From contig JAGFNW010000001.1 of NCBI GenBank assembly GCA_017592665.1, positions 124,001 through 188,000 on the forward strand: a stretch of 64,000 nucleotides of DNA, written 5' to 3'. A model generated the notes under the pieces. It did no database searches, was not told where the DNA came from, and was given only the letters and a program-made list of their open reading frames with translations. Numbering within the stretch: the first letter of the stretch is position 1; each line of letters begins with the position of its first letter. Source of the DNA: Streptosporangiaceae bacterium NEAU-GS5. GTDB lineage: Bacteria; Actinomycetota; Actinomycetes; Streptosporangiales; Streptosporangiaceae. A program made the position numbers and the translations under genes. Positions 1 to 7,789 of the stretch are shown in pieces.

Positions 1-241
1 CGTCGGCGAGGTCACCCCGCTCGACCGTGAAGGAGACCCGCCCCACGATCTCGTCGCGCTCGGCGTCGCTCAGCTTGCCCTTGCGCACGGCCTTGTCGGT
101 GGAGGCCGTCAAATTGGCGCGCCCGCGCTCGAGCGCGGCGTCGTCCACCTCCACGCCGATCACGTTCAGCCCCGCCCGGGCGAACACCTCGGCGATGCCG
201 GCCCCCATCGTGCCCAGCCCCACGACTCCCACTGCTTCCAC
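1..241 (-). CDS. 3-hydroxyacyl-CoA dehydrogenase family protein (N-terminal fragment)
   Basis: The window cuts this gene; the first 80 codons are visible, reading leftward from a GTG at 241 that follows a GGGAGGC ribosome-binding site. The start of the protein is a Rossmann NAD-binding fold with the motif [18 protein letters not shown], followed by an acidic residue at the end of the second strand ([11 protein letters not shown]), as in 3-hydroxybutyryl-CoA dehydrogenases of the FadB/HbdA type. Such enzymes oxidise 3-hydroxyacyl-CoA with NAD in beta-oxidation or butyrate metabolism. The catalytic C-terminal domain lies outside the window, so substrate class cannot be stated. It is divergent from nucS. 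Confidence 0.8.
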   Translation of the reverse strand, partial: MEAVGVVGLGTMGAGIAEVFARAGLNVIGVEVDDAALERGRANLTASTDKAVRKGKLSDAERDEIVGRVSFTVERGDLAD

Positions 242-268
242 AGCTGCCTCCCGGTAGTGTTGACGCCC

Positions 269-931
269 ATGCGTCTGGTCATCGCGCGGTGCAGCGTAGA
301 TTACATCGGCAGGTTGACGGCCCATCTGCCGATGGCCCCCCGGCTCATCCTGATGAAGGCCGACGGCAGCGTCTCGATCCACTGCGACGACAGGGCTTTC
401 AAGCCCCTCAATTGGATGAATCCGCCCTGCAAGCTCCAGGAGGCCGAGGGGCAGTGGACGGTCACGCAGAGTAAAACGGGCGAGAAGCTGGTCCTCACGA
501 TCGAGGAGATCCTTCATGACTCGGCGCATGAGCTGGGCATCGACCCTGGCCTGGTCAAAGACGGGGTCGAGGCCCATCTGCAGGAGCTGCTGGCCGAGCA
601 CATCTCGACGCTCGGCGACGGCTGGACGCTGATCCGCCGCGAATACATGACCGCCATCGGCCCGGTCGACATCCTCTGCCGCGACCACCTGGGCGGCACG
701 GTCGCCGTCGAGATCAAACGGCGCGGCGAGATCGACGGCGTGGAGCAGCTGACCCGCTATCTCGAGCTGCTCAACCGCGACCCGATCCTCGCCCCGGTCA
801 AGGGCATCTTCGCGGCCCAGGAGATCAAGCCGCAGGCCCGCGTGCTGGCCCTGGACCGCGGCATCGACTGCGTCACCCTCGACTACGCCGCCCTGCGCGG
901 CATCGAGCCGGAGAACCCGACTCTGTTCTGA
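269..931 (+). CDS. nucS: Mismatch-specific endonuclease NucS (EndoMS)
   Basis: NucS cuts both strands at base mismatches and is the core of the non-canonical mismatch repair used by actinobacteria that lack MutS/MutL. The 220-residue protein starts MRLVIARC and keeps the two-domain layout: an N-terminal DNA-binding and dimerisation domain (to about residue 110) and a C-terminal nuclease domain with the restriction-enzyme-like set D134, E148 and K150 (GPVDILC then VEIKRR). The protein ends in Leu-Phe, matching the C-terminal sliding-clamp-binding peptide known for the family. The ATG at 269 was chosen because family members start at this MRLVIA block; a GTG at 257 would add four residues. It sits alone between the dehydrogenase and the regulator/cyclase trio. 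Confidence 0.95.
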   Translation: MRLVIARCSVDYIGRLTAHLPMAPRLILMKADGSVSIHCDDRAFKPLNWMNPPCKLQEAEGQWTVTQSKTGEKLVLTIEEILHDSAHELGIDPGLVKDGVEAHLQELLAEHISTLGDGWTLIRREYMTAIGPVDILCRDHLGGTVAVEIKRRGEIDGVEQLTRYLELLNRDPILAPVKGIFAAQEIKPQARVLALDRGIDCVTLDYAALRGIEPENPTLF

Positions 932-1022
932 GGGTGTCCTCGCTACATCGGAGCGGCACCTGATCCGTCGGCCCAACGGCTGCTCATACGCTTCCAGCAC
1001 GTGTTGACTACCATGAGGCGAT

Positions 1023-1778
1023 ATGGAGCGGCTGGAAAGGATCTCTGTGGACACTCCCTCAGGATCACCAGGTGTCCCCTCCTCGCGCGAGGCGTCTGCG
1101 AAGGAGTGGCCGCCGAACACCTATCTCGGAGCAATCACCGACGAGGCGCGTAAGGCGCTGCTCTCACTGGGTCGCCGCCGGGTCTTCTCCGACGGTCAAG
1201 TGTTCATCACGGTCGGCGACCAATCCACGGACGTCTACGTCATCCTTCAAGGCATGGCGCGGGTGGAATCCCTAGACGTTGAGGGCCGTCTACAGGTTGT
1301 CGACTTCCAGGTGCTGGGAGACACGGTCGGTGTCGCGGCGGCCATTCGGCACATGCCGCGTTCGGCGACAGTTAAGGCGACAGGCTCGTTCGTCGCGATC
1401 GAGATCCCGGGCGACGTCTTCATCCAGTTCCTCCTCGACAATCCACTCGCCCACCTTGCGCTCACGCGGATGATGCTGGCTCGTGCCGACCGTCGCAAGA
1501 ACTACCGACTCGATGCGAACCAGTACGACGCGCTCACGATCGTCGCCAGAACTCTGGTCGACTTGGCCGAGTCATACGGGACTGCCACGGATGAGGGCGT
1601 GGGACTCGACGCGATCATTAGCCAAACGGACCTGGCGCCGCTTTCCGGCTGGAGCGAGTCCGCCGTCAACAAGGCTCTACACACCTTGCGTAACGAAGGA
1701 GCGATAGGCCGCGGACGGCTCCGTCTCACAATCATTGACATGGACGTCCTATTCCGCCTGGGCCAGATCCCCATATAG
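1023..1778 (+). CDS. Crp/Fnr-family cNMP-binding transcriptional regulator
   Basis: This 251-residue protein has an N-terminal extension, a cyclic-nucleotide-binding beta-barrel (about residues 35-150), a long dimerisation helix and a winged helix-turn-helix (about 195-245). The phosphate-binding cassette is recognisable: G99-D100 in place of the usual Gly-Glu, then R113-S-A-T-V, so the Arg that contacts the cyclic phosphate is kept. It probably binds a cyclic nucleotide and controls transcription. The next gene is a nucleotide cyclase, so the ligand may be made next door. Base composition is lower in GC than the flanking genes, which suggests a different origin. The ligand and targets are not known from sequence. 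Confidence 0.85.
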   Translation: MERLERISVDTPSGSPGVPSSREASAKEWPPNTYLGAITDEARKALLSLGRRRVFSDGQVFITVGDQSTDVYVILQGMARVESLDVEGRLQVVDFQVLGDTVGVAAAIRHMPRSATVKATGSFVAIEIPGDVFIQFLLDNPLAHLALTRMMLARADRRKNYRLDANQYDALTIVARTLVDLAESYGTATDEGVGLDAIISQTDLAPLSGWSESAVNKALHTLRNEGAIGRGRLRLTIIDMDVLFRLGQIPI

Positions 1779-1824
1779 GGTGTCGCGCTAACCCCGCACT
1801 ATGTACCGAATTGCTATGGCGAGC

Positions 1825-1853
1825 TTGTAAATGTACAACCCTGGACTTACATT
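1825..1853 (+). promoter_or_regulatory. Cyclase promoter with inverted repeat over the -35 element
   Basis: A TTGTAA (1825-1830) and a TACATT (1848-1853) are separated by 17 bases and the -10 ends six bases before the ATG at 1860, so the transcript is probably leaderless. A perfect inverted repeat TTGTA-N4-TACAA (1825-1838) covers the -35 element. A regulator bound there would block RNA polymerase; the Crp-like protein just upstream is the obvious candidate, which is inference. Confidence 0.5.
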
Positions 1854-1859
1854 GAAGCC

Positions 1860-2498
1860 ATGAACATCGGTGGGCCCGACCCGGATCCGGTCGAGGCGGC
1901 AAGCGCGTTCATAGATGTACGCCAATCAACCGACCTGATCTCCCTGCACGGCGTACGGGTGATACGTGACCACCTGCAAATCATGTTTTCGAAGGTCATA
2001 CAGGCAGTCGAGGACAACGGCGGCGAAGTCTGCGACATCCATGGGGACGGCGCGCTCGCCGTCTTCTATGGAGTCGGTCGTGTGGACCGTGCCCTGGCCG
2101 CCGCTGCGACGGTTCAGCGGATGGTCCAGGAGCACTTCGGGCCCAGTCGCGCGGCGACTTCCTCCAGTCGGATCATGCTGCGAGTCCGGATCGGCATCGA
2201 CGACAGCTCGATCTGTTCAGGAAGCGTCAGCGACAGAAATGGAAGATCGCTGAATTTCTGGGTTGGCGGAAATATCGCCGACAAGGTGTCCAAGGCGATG
2301 GAACAGTCTCGTGAGGTCGGCATCACTCAGGACGCGTTCAACCTTCTCGGCGCCGATGCGCGCACACGATATTCCTGGAGCAACCCCGTGGACGTCCTGA
2401 TCGGCGGCAGGGTCCTGCCGATAAGGACGTGCCTCACAACCGCACTTCCGAGCTCAACACCGACAGCCGATTCTGAAAGGAAGGCGCACTATGGATGA
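1860..2498 (+). CDS. Class III nucleotide cyclase catalytic-domain protein
   Basis: The 212-residue protein is essentially one class III adenylate/guanylate cyclase domain without membrane or sensor parts. The two metal-binding aspartates are present: D19 in FIDVRQST and D63 in HGDGALAVF. The transition-state Asn is likely N138 (GGNIADK), while the usual Arg four residues later is Lys142. The residue four before the second metal Asp, normally Lys in adenylate cyclases, is Asp59, so ATP specificity is doubtful; a GTP or pyrimidine substrate is possible. It follows a cNMP-binding regulator and its stop overlaps the start of a small membrane-protein gene by eight bases, an arrangement like nucleotide-signalling defence or stress modules. 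The function is inferred from domain and context only. Confidence 0.8.
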   Translation: MNIGGPDPDPVEAASAFIDVRQSTDLISLHGVRVIRDHLQIMFSKVIQAVEDNGGEVCDIHGDGALAVFYGVGRVDRALAAAATVQRMVQEHFGPSRAATSSSRIMLRVRIGIDDSSICSGSVSDRNGRSLNFWVGGNIADKVSKAMEQSREVGITQDAFNLLGADARTRYSWSNPVDVLIGGRVLPIRTCLTTALPSSTPTADSERKAHYG

Positions 2499-2715
2499 CC
2501 CCCCGATAAAGTCACTCGACGAACCACGGCCACTCAACGAGCCGTCACGCGATCTGACTCAGAAACGCTCACGCATAGGACGGTGGGTTTTTCTGACCGG
2601 TGGCGCTGTATTGCTGGCGCTGGCAGTCTTCCTCTATCCCCCAGCGGCCGCCCCGTTGGGGGTCGGATTGGCCGCCTTCGAGATTCTGCATCGCACCGTT
2701 CGCCGATCGAAGTGA
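2491..2715 (+). CDS. Small membrane protein linked to the cyclase
   Basis: The 74-residue product has a charged N-terminal 28 residues, then a hydrophobic stretch (about 31-66) interrupted by a Pro-Pro pair, which could form one long helix or a two-helix hairpin, and a short basic tail (HRTVRRSK). It starts eight bases inside the cyclase gene, so translation is very likely coupled. I do not recognise a family. In Pycsar and related systems small membrane proteins beside a cyclase act as effectors that damage the membrane; whether that holds here is speculation. It may equally be a membrane anchor for the cyclase. Confidence 0.6.
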   Translation: MDDPPIKSLDEPRPLNEPSRDLTQKRSRIGRWVFLTGGAVLLALAVFLYPPAAAPLGVGLAAFEILHRTVRRSK

Positions 2716-2782
2716 CCCTGACCAGGCGTGTTGCCACTCATCTAGAAACGCGCCTGGCTCGGCGCGCCACCACCGGCGCGAC

Positions 2783-2788
2783 TAGAAT
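2783..2788 (+). promoter_or_regulatory. -10 element TAGAAT for a leaderless GrpB-family transcript
   Basis: TAGAAT ends six bases before the ATG at 2795 and no ribosome-binding site precedes that ATG, which is the usual picture of a leaderless actinobacterial mRNA. No good -35 is visible. Confidence 0.45.
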
Positions 2789-2794
2789 CAACAG

Positions 2795-3361
2795 ATGGCG
2801 ATCGTGCACATTGCGACATATAGCCCCAAATGGGAATCTATCGGAAAAACTCTCGCCGCCGATCTACATGCCACGCTAGGTGCCTCAGCGCTCCGCGTCG
2901 AGCACATCGGAAGCACATCGATTCCTTCTATGGACGCCAAGCCGATCTTCGACCTCCAGGCGAGTGTGGCCGACCTCGATGCCGCGGAGCAGCCGCTGTC
3001 GTCGATCCTGCCTGAGCTGGGCTTCGCAGACACGACCTACTTCTACGACCACATCCCCGAAGGCCACGGCAGCCAGCTGGAGATCTGGCGCAAAAGGTTG
3101 TGGATGCGCCGGAGCGCCGACGGTCCCGACGTCAACCTGCACATCCGACAAGCTGGATCGCCCGGCGAGCGCTTCGCTCTGTTATTTCGCGACTGGTTCC
3201 GCGCTCACCCCGCGGCCATCCCCGCCTACATCAAGTTCAAGCGGTCCATGGCCGAGATCGCGCCCGACGCCGCAACGTACACCGAGATGAAGAATCCTGT
3301 AGTGGACATCGTCGTGGTCACAGCCGAAGATTGGGCTCGCCGCACCGGCTGGCAGATCTAG
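2795..3361 (+). CDS. GrpB-family (UPF0157) nucleotidyltransferase-fold protein
   Basis: The 188-residue protein matches the GrpB/UPF0157 family, recognised by the conserved VEHIGSTSIP block (about residues 35-44) followed by AKPIFDLQ, which resembles the GS...D-x-D active site of the minimal nucleotidyltransferase fold. Members are often found fused to dephospho-CoA kinase in actinobacteria, yet the reaction of the stand-alone form is not established. The second half contains the family pattern RKRLWMRR...VNLHI and a C-terminal basic helix. It is monocistronic, with a promoter directly upstream and a strong hairpin downstream. Base composition returns here from the lower-GC trio towards the normal level. 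Confidence 0.85.
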   Translation: MAIVHIATYSPKWESIGKTLAADLHATLGASALRVEHIGSTSIPSMDAKPIFDLQASVADLDAAEQPLSSILPELGFADTTYFYDHIPEGHGSQLEIWRKRLWMRRSADGPDVNLHIRQAGSPGERFALLFRDWFRAHPAAIPAYIKFKRSMAEIAPDAATYTEMKNPVVDIVVVTAEDWARRTGWQI

Positions 3362-3394
3362 CGAGCGTCCGTTGGATCACCCTCTGATTTGAGC

Positions 3395-3418
3395 CGTGTC
3401 CTCCGTTCGGGGGACACG
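3395..3418 (+). terminator. Hairpin downstream of the GrpB-family gene
   Basis: A ten-base-pair stem (CGTGTCCTCC with GGGGGACACG, one G-T pair) closes on a GTTC loop 33 bases after the stop codon. It has no U-tract, which is common for actinobacterial terminators. Confidence 0.6.
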
Positions 3419-3473
3419 TGGGGGGGTCGATCGCAGGCTGTCGAGCCGGCCATGGCGCGGCCAAGGTTGAGTC

Positions 3474-4307
3474 ATGACCACAGCGATCGAGGTCCAGGGC
3501 CTGACCAAGAACTACGGCGACGTGCGCGCCGTGGCCGGCCTGGACCTTTCCGTACGCCAGGGCGAGGTGTTCGCGATCCTCGGCCCCAACGGCGCCGGCA
3601 AGTCGACGACCGTGGAGATCCTCGAGGGCTACCGCAGCCGCGACGGCGGCGAGGTGCGCGTGCTCGGCCACGACCCCGGCCATCCCACGCGGGCGTGGCG
3701 GTCCCGGATCGGGATCGTCCTGCAGACCGCCGAAGACGCCGCCGAACTGACGGTGCGCGAGACTCTGCGCCACTTCGCGTCCTACTACCCCGCCCCCCGC
3801 GACCCCGACGAGGTGATCGACCGAGTCGGCCTGACCGAGAAGGCCGACGTCCGGATCCGCAAGCTGTCCGGCGGCCAGCGGCGCCGCGTCGACGTCGCGC
3901 TCGGCGTCGTCGGCAACCCCGAGCTGATCTTCCTGGACGAGCCGACGACCGGCTTCGACCCAGAGGCCCGGCGCCAGTTCTGGGAGCTCATCGAGGCGCT
4001 CAAGGACGACGGCGCCACGATCGTGCTCACCACGCACTACCTGGAAGAGGCCGAGGCGCTGGCCGACCGGGTCGCGGTGATCGCGAAGGGCCGGATCGTG
4101 GCCGAGGGCGAGCCCGCCACGCTCGGCGGGCGCGCCACCGCCAAGGCACGGGTCACCTGGGCCGACGGCTCCGTCGAGACCGACACGCCGACCAAGACCG
4201 TGCTGGAGCTGAGCCACCGCTACGACGGCGAGATCCCCGGCCTGGCCGTGCGCCGCCCCACGCTCGAGGACGTCTACCTCTCACTGATCGAGGCCCCCCG
4301 TGACTGA
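3474..4307 (+). CDS. ABC-2 type exporter, ATP-binding protein
   Basis: This 277-residue ATPase of the DrrA/CcmA class has Walker A GPNGAGKST (about 39-47), a Q-loop in VLQTAEDAAELT, signature LSGGQRRRVDVAL, Walker B LIFLDEPTTGFDP and the switch His in TTHYLEEAE. A C-terminal extension of some 60 residues follows, as in drug-efflux ATPases. It opens a four-gene operon with a permease, a histidine kinase and a response regulator, each overlapping the next by a few bases. The exporter probably removes a lipophilic compound or peptide from the membrane; the substrate is unknown. The kinase and regulator may sense the same compound. Confidence 0.93.
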   Translation: MTTAIEVQGLTKNYGDVRAVAGLDLSVRQGEVFAILGPNGAGKSTTVEILEGYRSRDGGEVRVLGHDPGHPTRAWRSRIGIVLQTAEDAAELTVRETLRHFASYYPAPRDPDEVIDRVGLTEKADVRIRKLSGGQRRRVDVALGVVGNPELIFLDEPTTGFDPEARRQFWELIEALKDDGATIVLTTHYLEEAEALADRVAVIAKGRIVAEGEPATLGGRATAKARVTWADGSVETDTPTKTVLELSHRYDGEIPGLAVRRPTLEDVYLSLIEAPRD

Positions 4308-5142
4308 CCTGACCACTTCCGTGCCCGCCCGCACAGCGTCCGCCAAGCTGCCGTCACCTGTCCGGTTAGGGCTGTCGCGCGCGGCGCTGGAGACGAAGAT
4401 GTTCTTCCGCGAGAAGGACGCGGTCGTCTTCACGTTCTCCTTCCCGATCATCCTGCTGGCCCTGTTCGGCTCGATCTTCAGCGACGACCTGCCCGGCGGG
4501 ATCACCGTGTCGCAGCTGTACACGGCCGGGCTGATCGGCGCGGGCGTGATGGGCGCGTCCTTCCAGAACCTCGGCATCAGCATCGCCGTGGACCGCGAGG
4601 ACGGCACGCTCAAGCGGCTGGCCGGCACGCCGCTGCCGCGCCCCGCCTACTTCGTCGGCAAGATGCTGAGCGTGCTCGTCGTGGCCGCGCTCGAGGTCGC
4701 CATCCTGCTGGCCATCGGCGTGCTCATGTACGACCTCAAGCTGCCGGCCGAGGTGGGCCCCTGGCTGACCTTCGTCTGGGTCTTCGTGCTCGGGGTGAGC
4801 GGCTCGGCCCTGCTCGGCATCGCGGCCAGCGGGGTGCCCCGGTCGGCGCGGAGCGCGGCCGCGGTGATCGCCATGCCGTTCGTGGTGCTGCAGTTCATCT
4901 CGGGGGTGTACATCCCCTTCAACCAACTGCCGGAGTGGCTGATCCGGATCGCCTCGGTCTTCCCGCTGAAGTGGATGTGCCAGGGCTTCAGGTCGGTCTT
5001 CCTGGGTGACGCGGGGGCCATCCAGGAGATAACAAAGTCCTACGAACTAGGACGAGTAGCCTTGGTGCTCGCCGCCTGGGTCATTGGAGGACTCGTGTTG
5101 TGCCTGACGACGTTCCGCTGGAAAGGCCGCCGCGACGGATGA
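4300..5142 (+). CDS. ABC-2 type exporter, permease protein
   Basis: The 280-residue protein starts with a GTG inside the ATPase gene (overlap GTGACTGA) and is the membrane partner of that ATPase. It shows the ABC-2 pattern of six hydrophobic segments, starting near residue 45 (FTFSFPIILLALFGSIF), and the family pattern GTLKRLAGTPLPRPAYFVGK in the first cytoplasmic loop. The last segment ends in a basic tail (FRWKGRRDG). Substrate cannot be deduced. Translation of the following kinase is coupled through an ATGA overlap. Confidence 0.92.
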   Translation: MTDLTTSVPARTASAKLPSPVRLGLSRAALETKMFFREKDAVVFTFSFPIILLALFGSIFSDDLPGGITVSQLYTAGLIGAGVMGASFQNLGISIAVDREDGTLKRLAGTPLPRPAYFVGKMLSVLVVAALEVAILLAIGVLMYDLKLPAEVGPWLTFVWVFVLGVSGSALLGIAASGVPRSARSAAAVIAMPFVVLQFISGVYIPFNQLPEWLIRIASVFPLKWMCQGFRSVFLGDAGAIQEITKSYELGRVALVLAAWVIGGLVLCLTTFRWKGRRDG

Positions 5143-6314
5143 TCGGGTGCAAGAGGAGCGCGGGACCGCGTGACGCCTGGGACGCCATGGGGGGCTGGGA
5201 GCTGCTGTTCTCGGTCTCCCTGGTGGTCTCGGTCGTTTTCGTGGCCGCCGACGACGGGGCGAGCGGGGGGATCAAGGCGCTGGTCCTCGGCCTGCTCGCC
5301 GTGTGCGCGCTGGCCTATGTGACGCTGGGCCGCCGGATCATCGCCAATGACGAGCACGGGGGAAGGCGCTCCTGGTGGTACGCCGGCCTGGTCATCGTGG
5401 CGTTCATCCCGGCCACGGTGCTGGTCCCGGCGTCCTCGTTCGCGCTGTTCGCGCTCTGCCCGCAGGCGTTCATGCTGCTGCGGCCGCGCGCCGCCGTGGT
5501 GTTCGTGCTGCTGCTCAACCTGGCACCGGCTCTGCGCTTCCTCGACCAGCCCGACCACCAGCCGGGTGACGTGCTGGTGTTCGCCGGGACCGCGGCCATC
5601 ACGATCACGTTCACCCTGGTGTTCGGGCCGTGGATCGTGCGGATCATCACGCAGAGCGCCGAGCGCGGCGAGCTGATCAAGCAGCTGGAGGACAGCCGCG
5701 CCGAGATCGGCAGGCTGTCGGCCGAGCGGGGCGCCCTGGCCGAGCGCGAGCGCCTGGCCGGTGAGATCCACGACACCCTCGCACAGGGCTTCACCAGCAT
5801 CATCATGCTCATCCAGGCCGCCGAGGCGCAGCCCGACCCGGCGCGCCACCTCGGCCTGGCCGTACAGACGGCCCGGGAGAACCTGGCCGAGGCCCGCGCG
5901 CTGGTCGCCGCGCTCAGCCCGGCGCCGTTGGACGGCTCGACGCTCGACCAGGCGCTGCGCCGGCTCACAGCGCGGCTCAGCGAGGAGATCGACGTGGCGG
6001 CCGAGTTCAAGGTCGCGGGCGCCTCGCGCAGCATGCCGCCGACCGGCGAGGTCGTGCTCATCCGGGCCGCCCAGGAGGGGCTGGCCAACGTGCGACGGCA
6101 CTCCGCCGCGCAGGGCGTCGTCGTCTCGGTCGCGTACGGCGAGGCCGACGTGACGCTCACGGTCGCCGACGACGGCGTCGGGTTCACGCCCGGCGAGTGC
6201 TCCGGCTACGGCCTTTCGGCCATGCGCGCCCGGGTCGAGCAGGTCGGCGGCGTGCTCCACGTGGACGCCGCGCCCGGCCACGGCGCCACGCTCACGGTGC
6301 GGATCCCGGCGTGA
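5139..6314 (+). CDS. Sensor histidine kinase, NarL-type (HisKA_3)
   Basis: A 391-residue membrane kinase with four to five hydrophobic segments in the first 170 residues and no large extracellular domain, so it probably senses the membrane itself or the neighbouring transporter. A short coiled coil leads to the dimerisation box RERLAGEIHDTLAQGF with the phospho-acceptor His near residue 211, and a HATPase_c domain with NVRRHS (N box), DDGVGF and GYGLSAMRARV (G boxes). The ATG at 5139 forms an ATGA overlap with the permease stop and was chosen over a GTG at 5100. The partner regulator begins at the kinase stop codon. Confidence 0.9.
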   Translation: MIGCKRSAGPRDAWDAMGGWELLFSVSLVVSVVFVAADDGASGGIKALVLGLLAVCALAYVTLGRRIIANDEHGGRRSWWYAGLVIVAFIPATVLVPASSFALFALCPQAFMLLRPRAAVVFVLLLNLAPALRFLDQPDHQPGDVLVFAGTAAITITFTLVFGPWIVRIITQSAERGELIKQLEDSRAEIGRLSAERGALAERERLAGEIHDTLAQGFTSIIMLIQAAEAQPDPARHLGLAVQTARENLAEARALVAALSPAPLDGSTLDQALRRLTARLSEEIDVAAEFKVAGASRSMPPTGEVVLIRAAQEGLANVRRHSAAQGVVVSVAYGEADVTLTVADDGVGFTPGECSGYGLSAMRARVEQVGGVLHVDAAPGHGATLTVRIPA

Positions 6315-6928
6315 TCCGGCTCCTGATCGTCGACGACCACCCGGTCGTGCGGGAAGGACTCCGCGGCATGCTCGACGCCGACCCGGGGATCACCGTCGTC
6401 GGCGAGGCCGGATCCGGCGACGAGGCCGTGACCCGCGCCCGCGACCTGACCCCCGACGTCATCCTGATGGACCTGCGAATGCCCGGCGGCGACGGGGTGA
6501 GCGCCACGCAGCGGATCGTCAAGGAGCACCCGGGGAGCCGGGTGATCGTGCTGACCACGTACGAGACCGACCAGGACATCGTGCGGGCCGTTGAGGCGGG
6601 GGCGGCCGGATATCTGCTGAAGGACACCTCGCGAGCCGACCTGCTCAACGCCATCACGGCCGCCGCCCGCGGCGAGACGGTGCTGTCGCCGTCGGTGGCG
6701 ACCAAACTCGTCAGCCGGATGCGCGCCCCGGTGACCGAGTCGCTGTCCCGCCGGGAGACCGAAGTGCTGGGCCTGGTCGCGCGCGGGCTCACGAACGCGG
6801 AAATCGGTCGTGAACTTTTCATCAGCGAAACCACGGTGAAGACCCACCTGTTGCGGATCTTCGGGAAGCTGGGCGTGTCCGACCGTACCGCCGCTGTGAC
6901 GACGGCCCTGAGCCGCGGGCTTCTCTAG
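6311..6928 (+). CDS. NarL/LuxR-family response regulator
   Basis: The 205-residue protein has a receiver domain (acidic pair D8-D9, phospho-acceptor D54 in LMDLRMPGGDG, switch Thr in VLTTYE, Lys in LLKDTS) and a C-terminal LuxR helix-turn-helix (LSRRETEVLGLVARGLTNAEIG to KLGVSDRTAAV). The GTG at 6311 overlaps the kinase stop (GTGA) and places the receiver at the N terminus; an in-frame start further upstream would only add an Arg-rich tail with no family support. It most likely controls its own exporter operon. Confidence 0.93.
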   Translation: MIRLLIVDDHPVVREGLRGMLDADPGITVVGEAGSGDEAVTRARDLTPDVILMDLRMPGGDGVSATQRIVKEHPGSRVIVLTTYETDQDIVRAVEAGAAGYLLKDTSRADLLNAITAAARGETVLSPSVATKLVSRMRAPVTESLSRRETEVLGLVARGLTNAEIGRELFISETTVKTHLLRIFGKLGVSDRTAAVTTALSRGLL

Positions 6929-7063
6929 GGAGGTTCCCTGACACCTTTGTCAATGCTGCTGTATGGGGTACAAAGCACTGATTTCCCGGTACTTCCTTTA
7001 AAAGGATCTTACGTCGATAATGGAGAGTTCGTGGGGGGACCTGACGACGTGGGGTGAAAAGCG

Positions 7064-7675
7064 GTGGGACGTGACTATAGGGGGATGTCGGCCGAGCAGC
7101 GCCTTGCGGACAGGCGCGAGCGGCTGATCCTTGCGGCGTACACGCTGTTCGCCAACCCAGGCTTCCACGCCACCACGATCGAACGCCTGTGCGGCACGGC
7201 GCGGATCTCCAACCGCGCCTTCTACGAGTGCTTCTCGGGCCGCGAAGAGCTGATGCGGGCCGTCTACGACCGATGCGTCGACGAAACGGTCGCCTACACG
7301 GCCAACGCCATCGAGCGGTCCGACCCGGCCCTCGAAGCGAAGATCGTCGCCGGGCTCGCGGCCTACATCCAGTTCGTCACCGAGGACCAGCGCCGCGCCC
7401 GGATCATGCACCTCGAAGTGCGCCGGGCCGGCGACGTGCTGAGCAACGCGCGCCAGCGTGCCGTGGGCGAGTTCAGCCAGATGATCGAGGCGTCCCTGGA
7501 AGAGCTCGGCGAGAAGCCGCCGCTCGACCTGCACCTGCTCTCGCTCGCGCTGGTCGGCGCGCTGCAGGAACTGCTCATCGAATGGGTGCTGGCCGACGAG
7601 CAGCCGCCGATCTCGATGCTGATCGACACCTGCGTCTACTTCTGGCGCCGGACGTTCCTGCCCAACGAACCGTGA
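7064..7675 (+). CDS. TetR/AcrR-family transcriptional regulator
   Basis: The 203-residue protein has an N-terminal TetR helix-turn-helix (about 20-65) with the pattern RERLILAAYTLFANPGF...TTIERLCGTARISNRAFYECF, followed by an all-helical ligand and dimerisation domain. It begins at a GTG at 7064; an ATG at 7085 is a shorter alternative. It lies between two convergent ABC/two-component operons and belongs to neither by strand and spacing (136 bases from the first, facing the second). Targets and ligand are unknown; control of one of the two exporters is a reasonable guess. Confidence 0.9.
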   Translation: MGRDYRGMSAEQRLADRRERLILAAYTLFANPGFHATTIERLCGTARISNRAFYECFSGREELMRAVYDRCVDETVAYTANAIERSDPALEAKIVAGLAAYIQFVTEDQRRARIMHLEVRRAGDVLSNARQRAVGEFSQMIEASLEELGEKPPLDLHLLSLALVGALQELLIEWVLADEQPPISMLIDTCVYFWRRTFLPNEP

Positions 7676-7678
7676 CAT

Positions 7679-7709
7679 GGCGCCGGCCCGCGAACGGCGA
7701 ACCGGCGCC
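7679..7709 (+). terminator. Hairpin after the TetR-type gene
   Basis: GGCGCCGG and CCGGCGCC form a perfect eight-base-pair stem with a 15-base loop just after the TetR stop codon, in the gap before the convergent operon. Confidence 0.5.
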
Positions 7710-7789
7710 CGATATGTGTTCAGGCCGTGAGGGACGGCACTCACCTCGGGAACAGCGATCACAGCATTACACACGGTGACGGCCGGGCG

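Noticed and set aside
1004-1009. TTGACT as a -35 box of the Crp-type gene
   Set aside because: A -10 at the right distance would fall inside the coding sequence; no convincing hexamer exists there.
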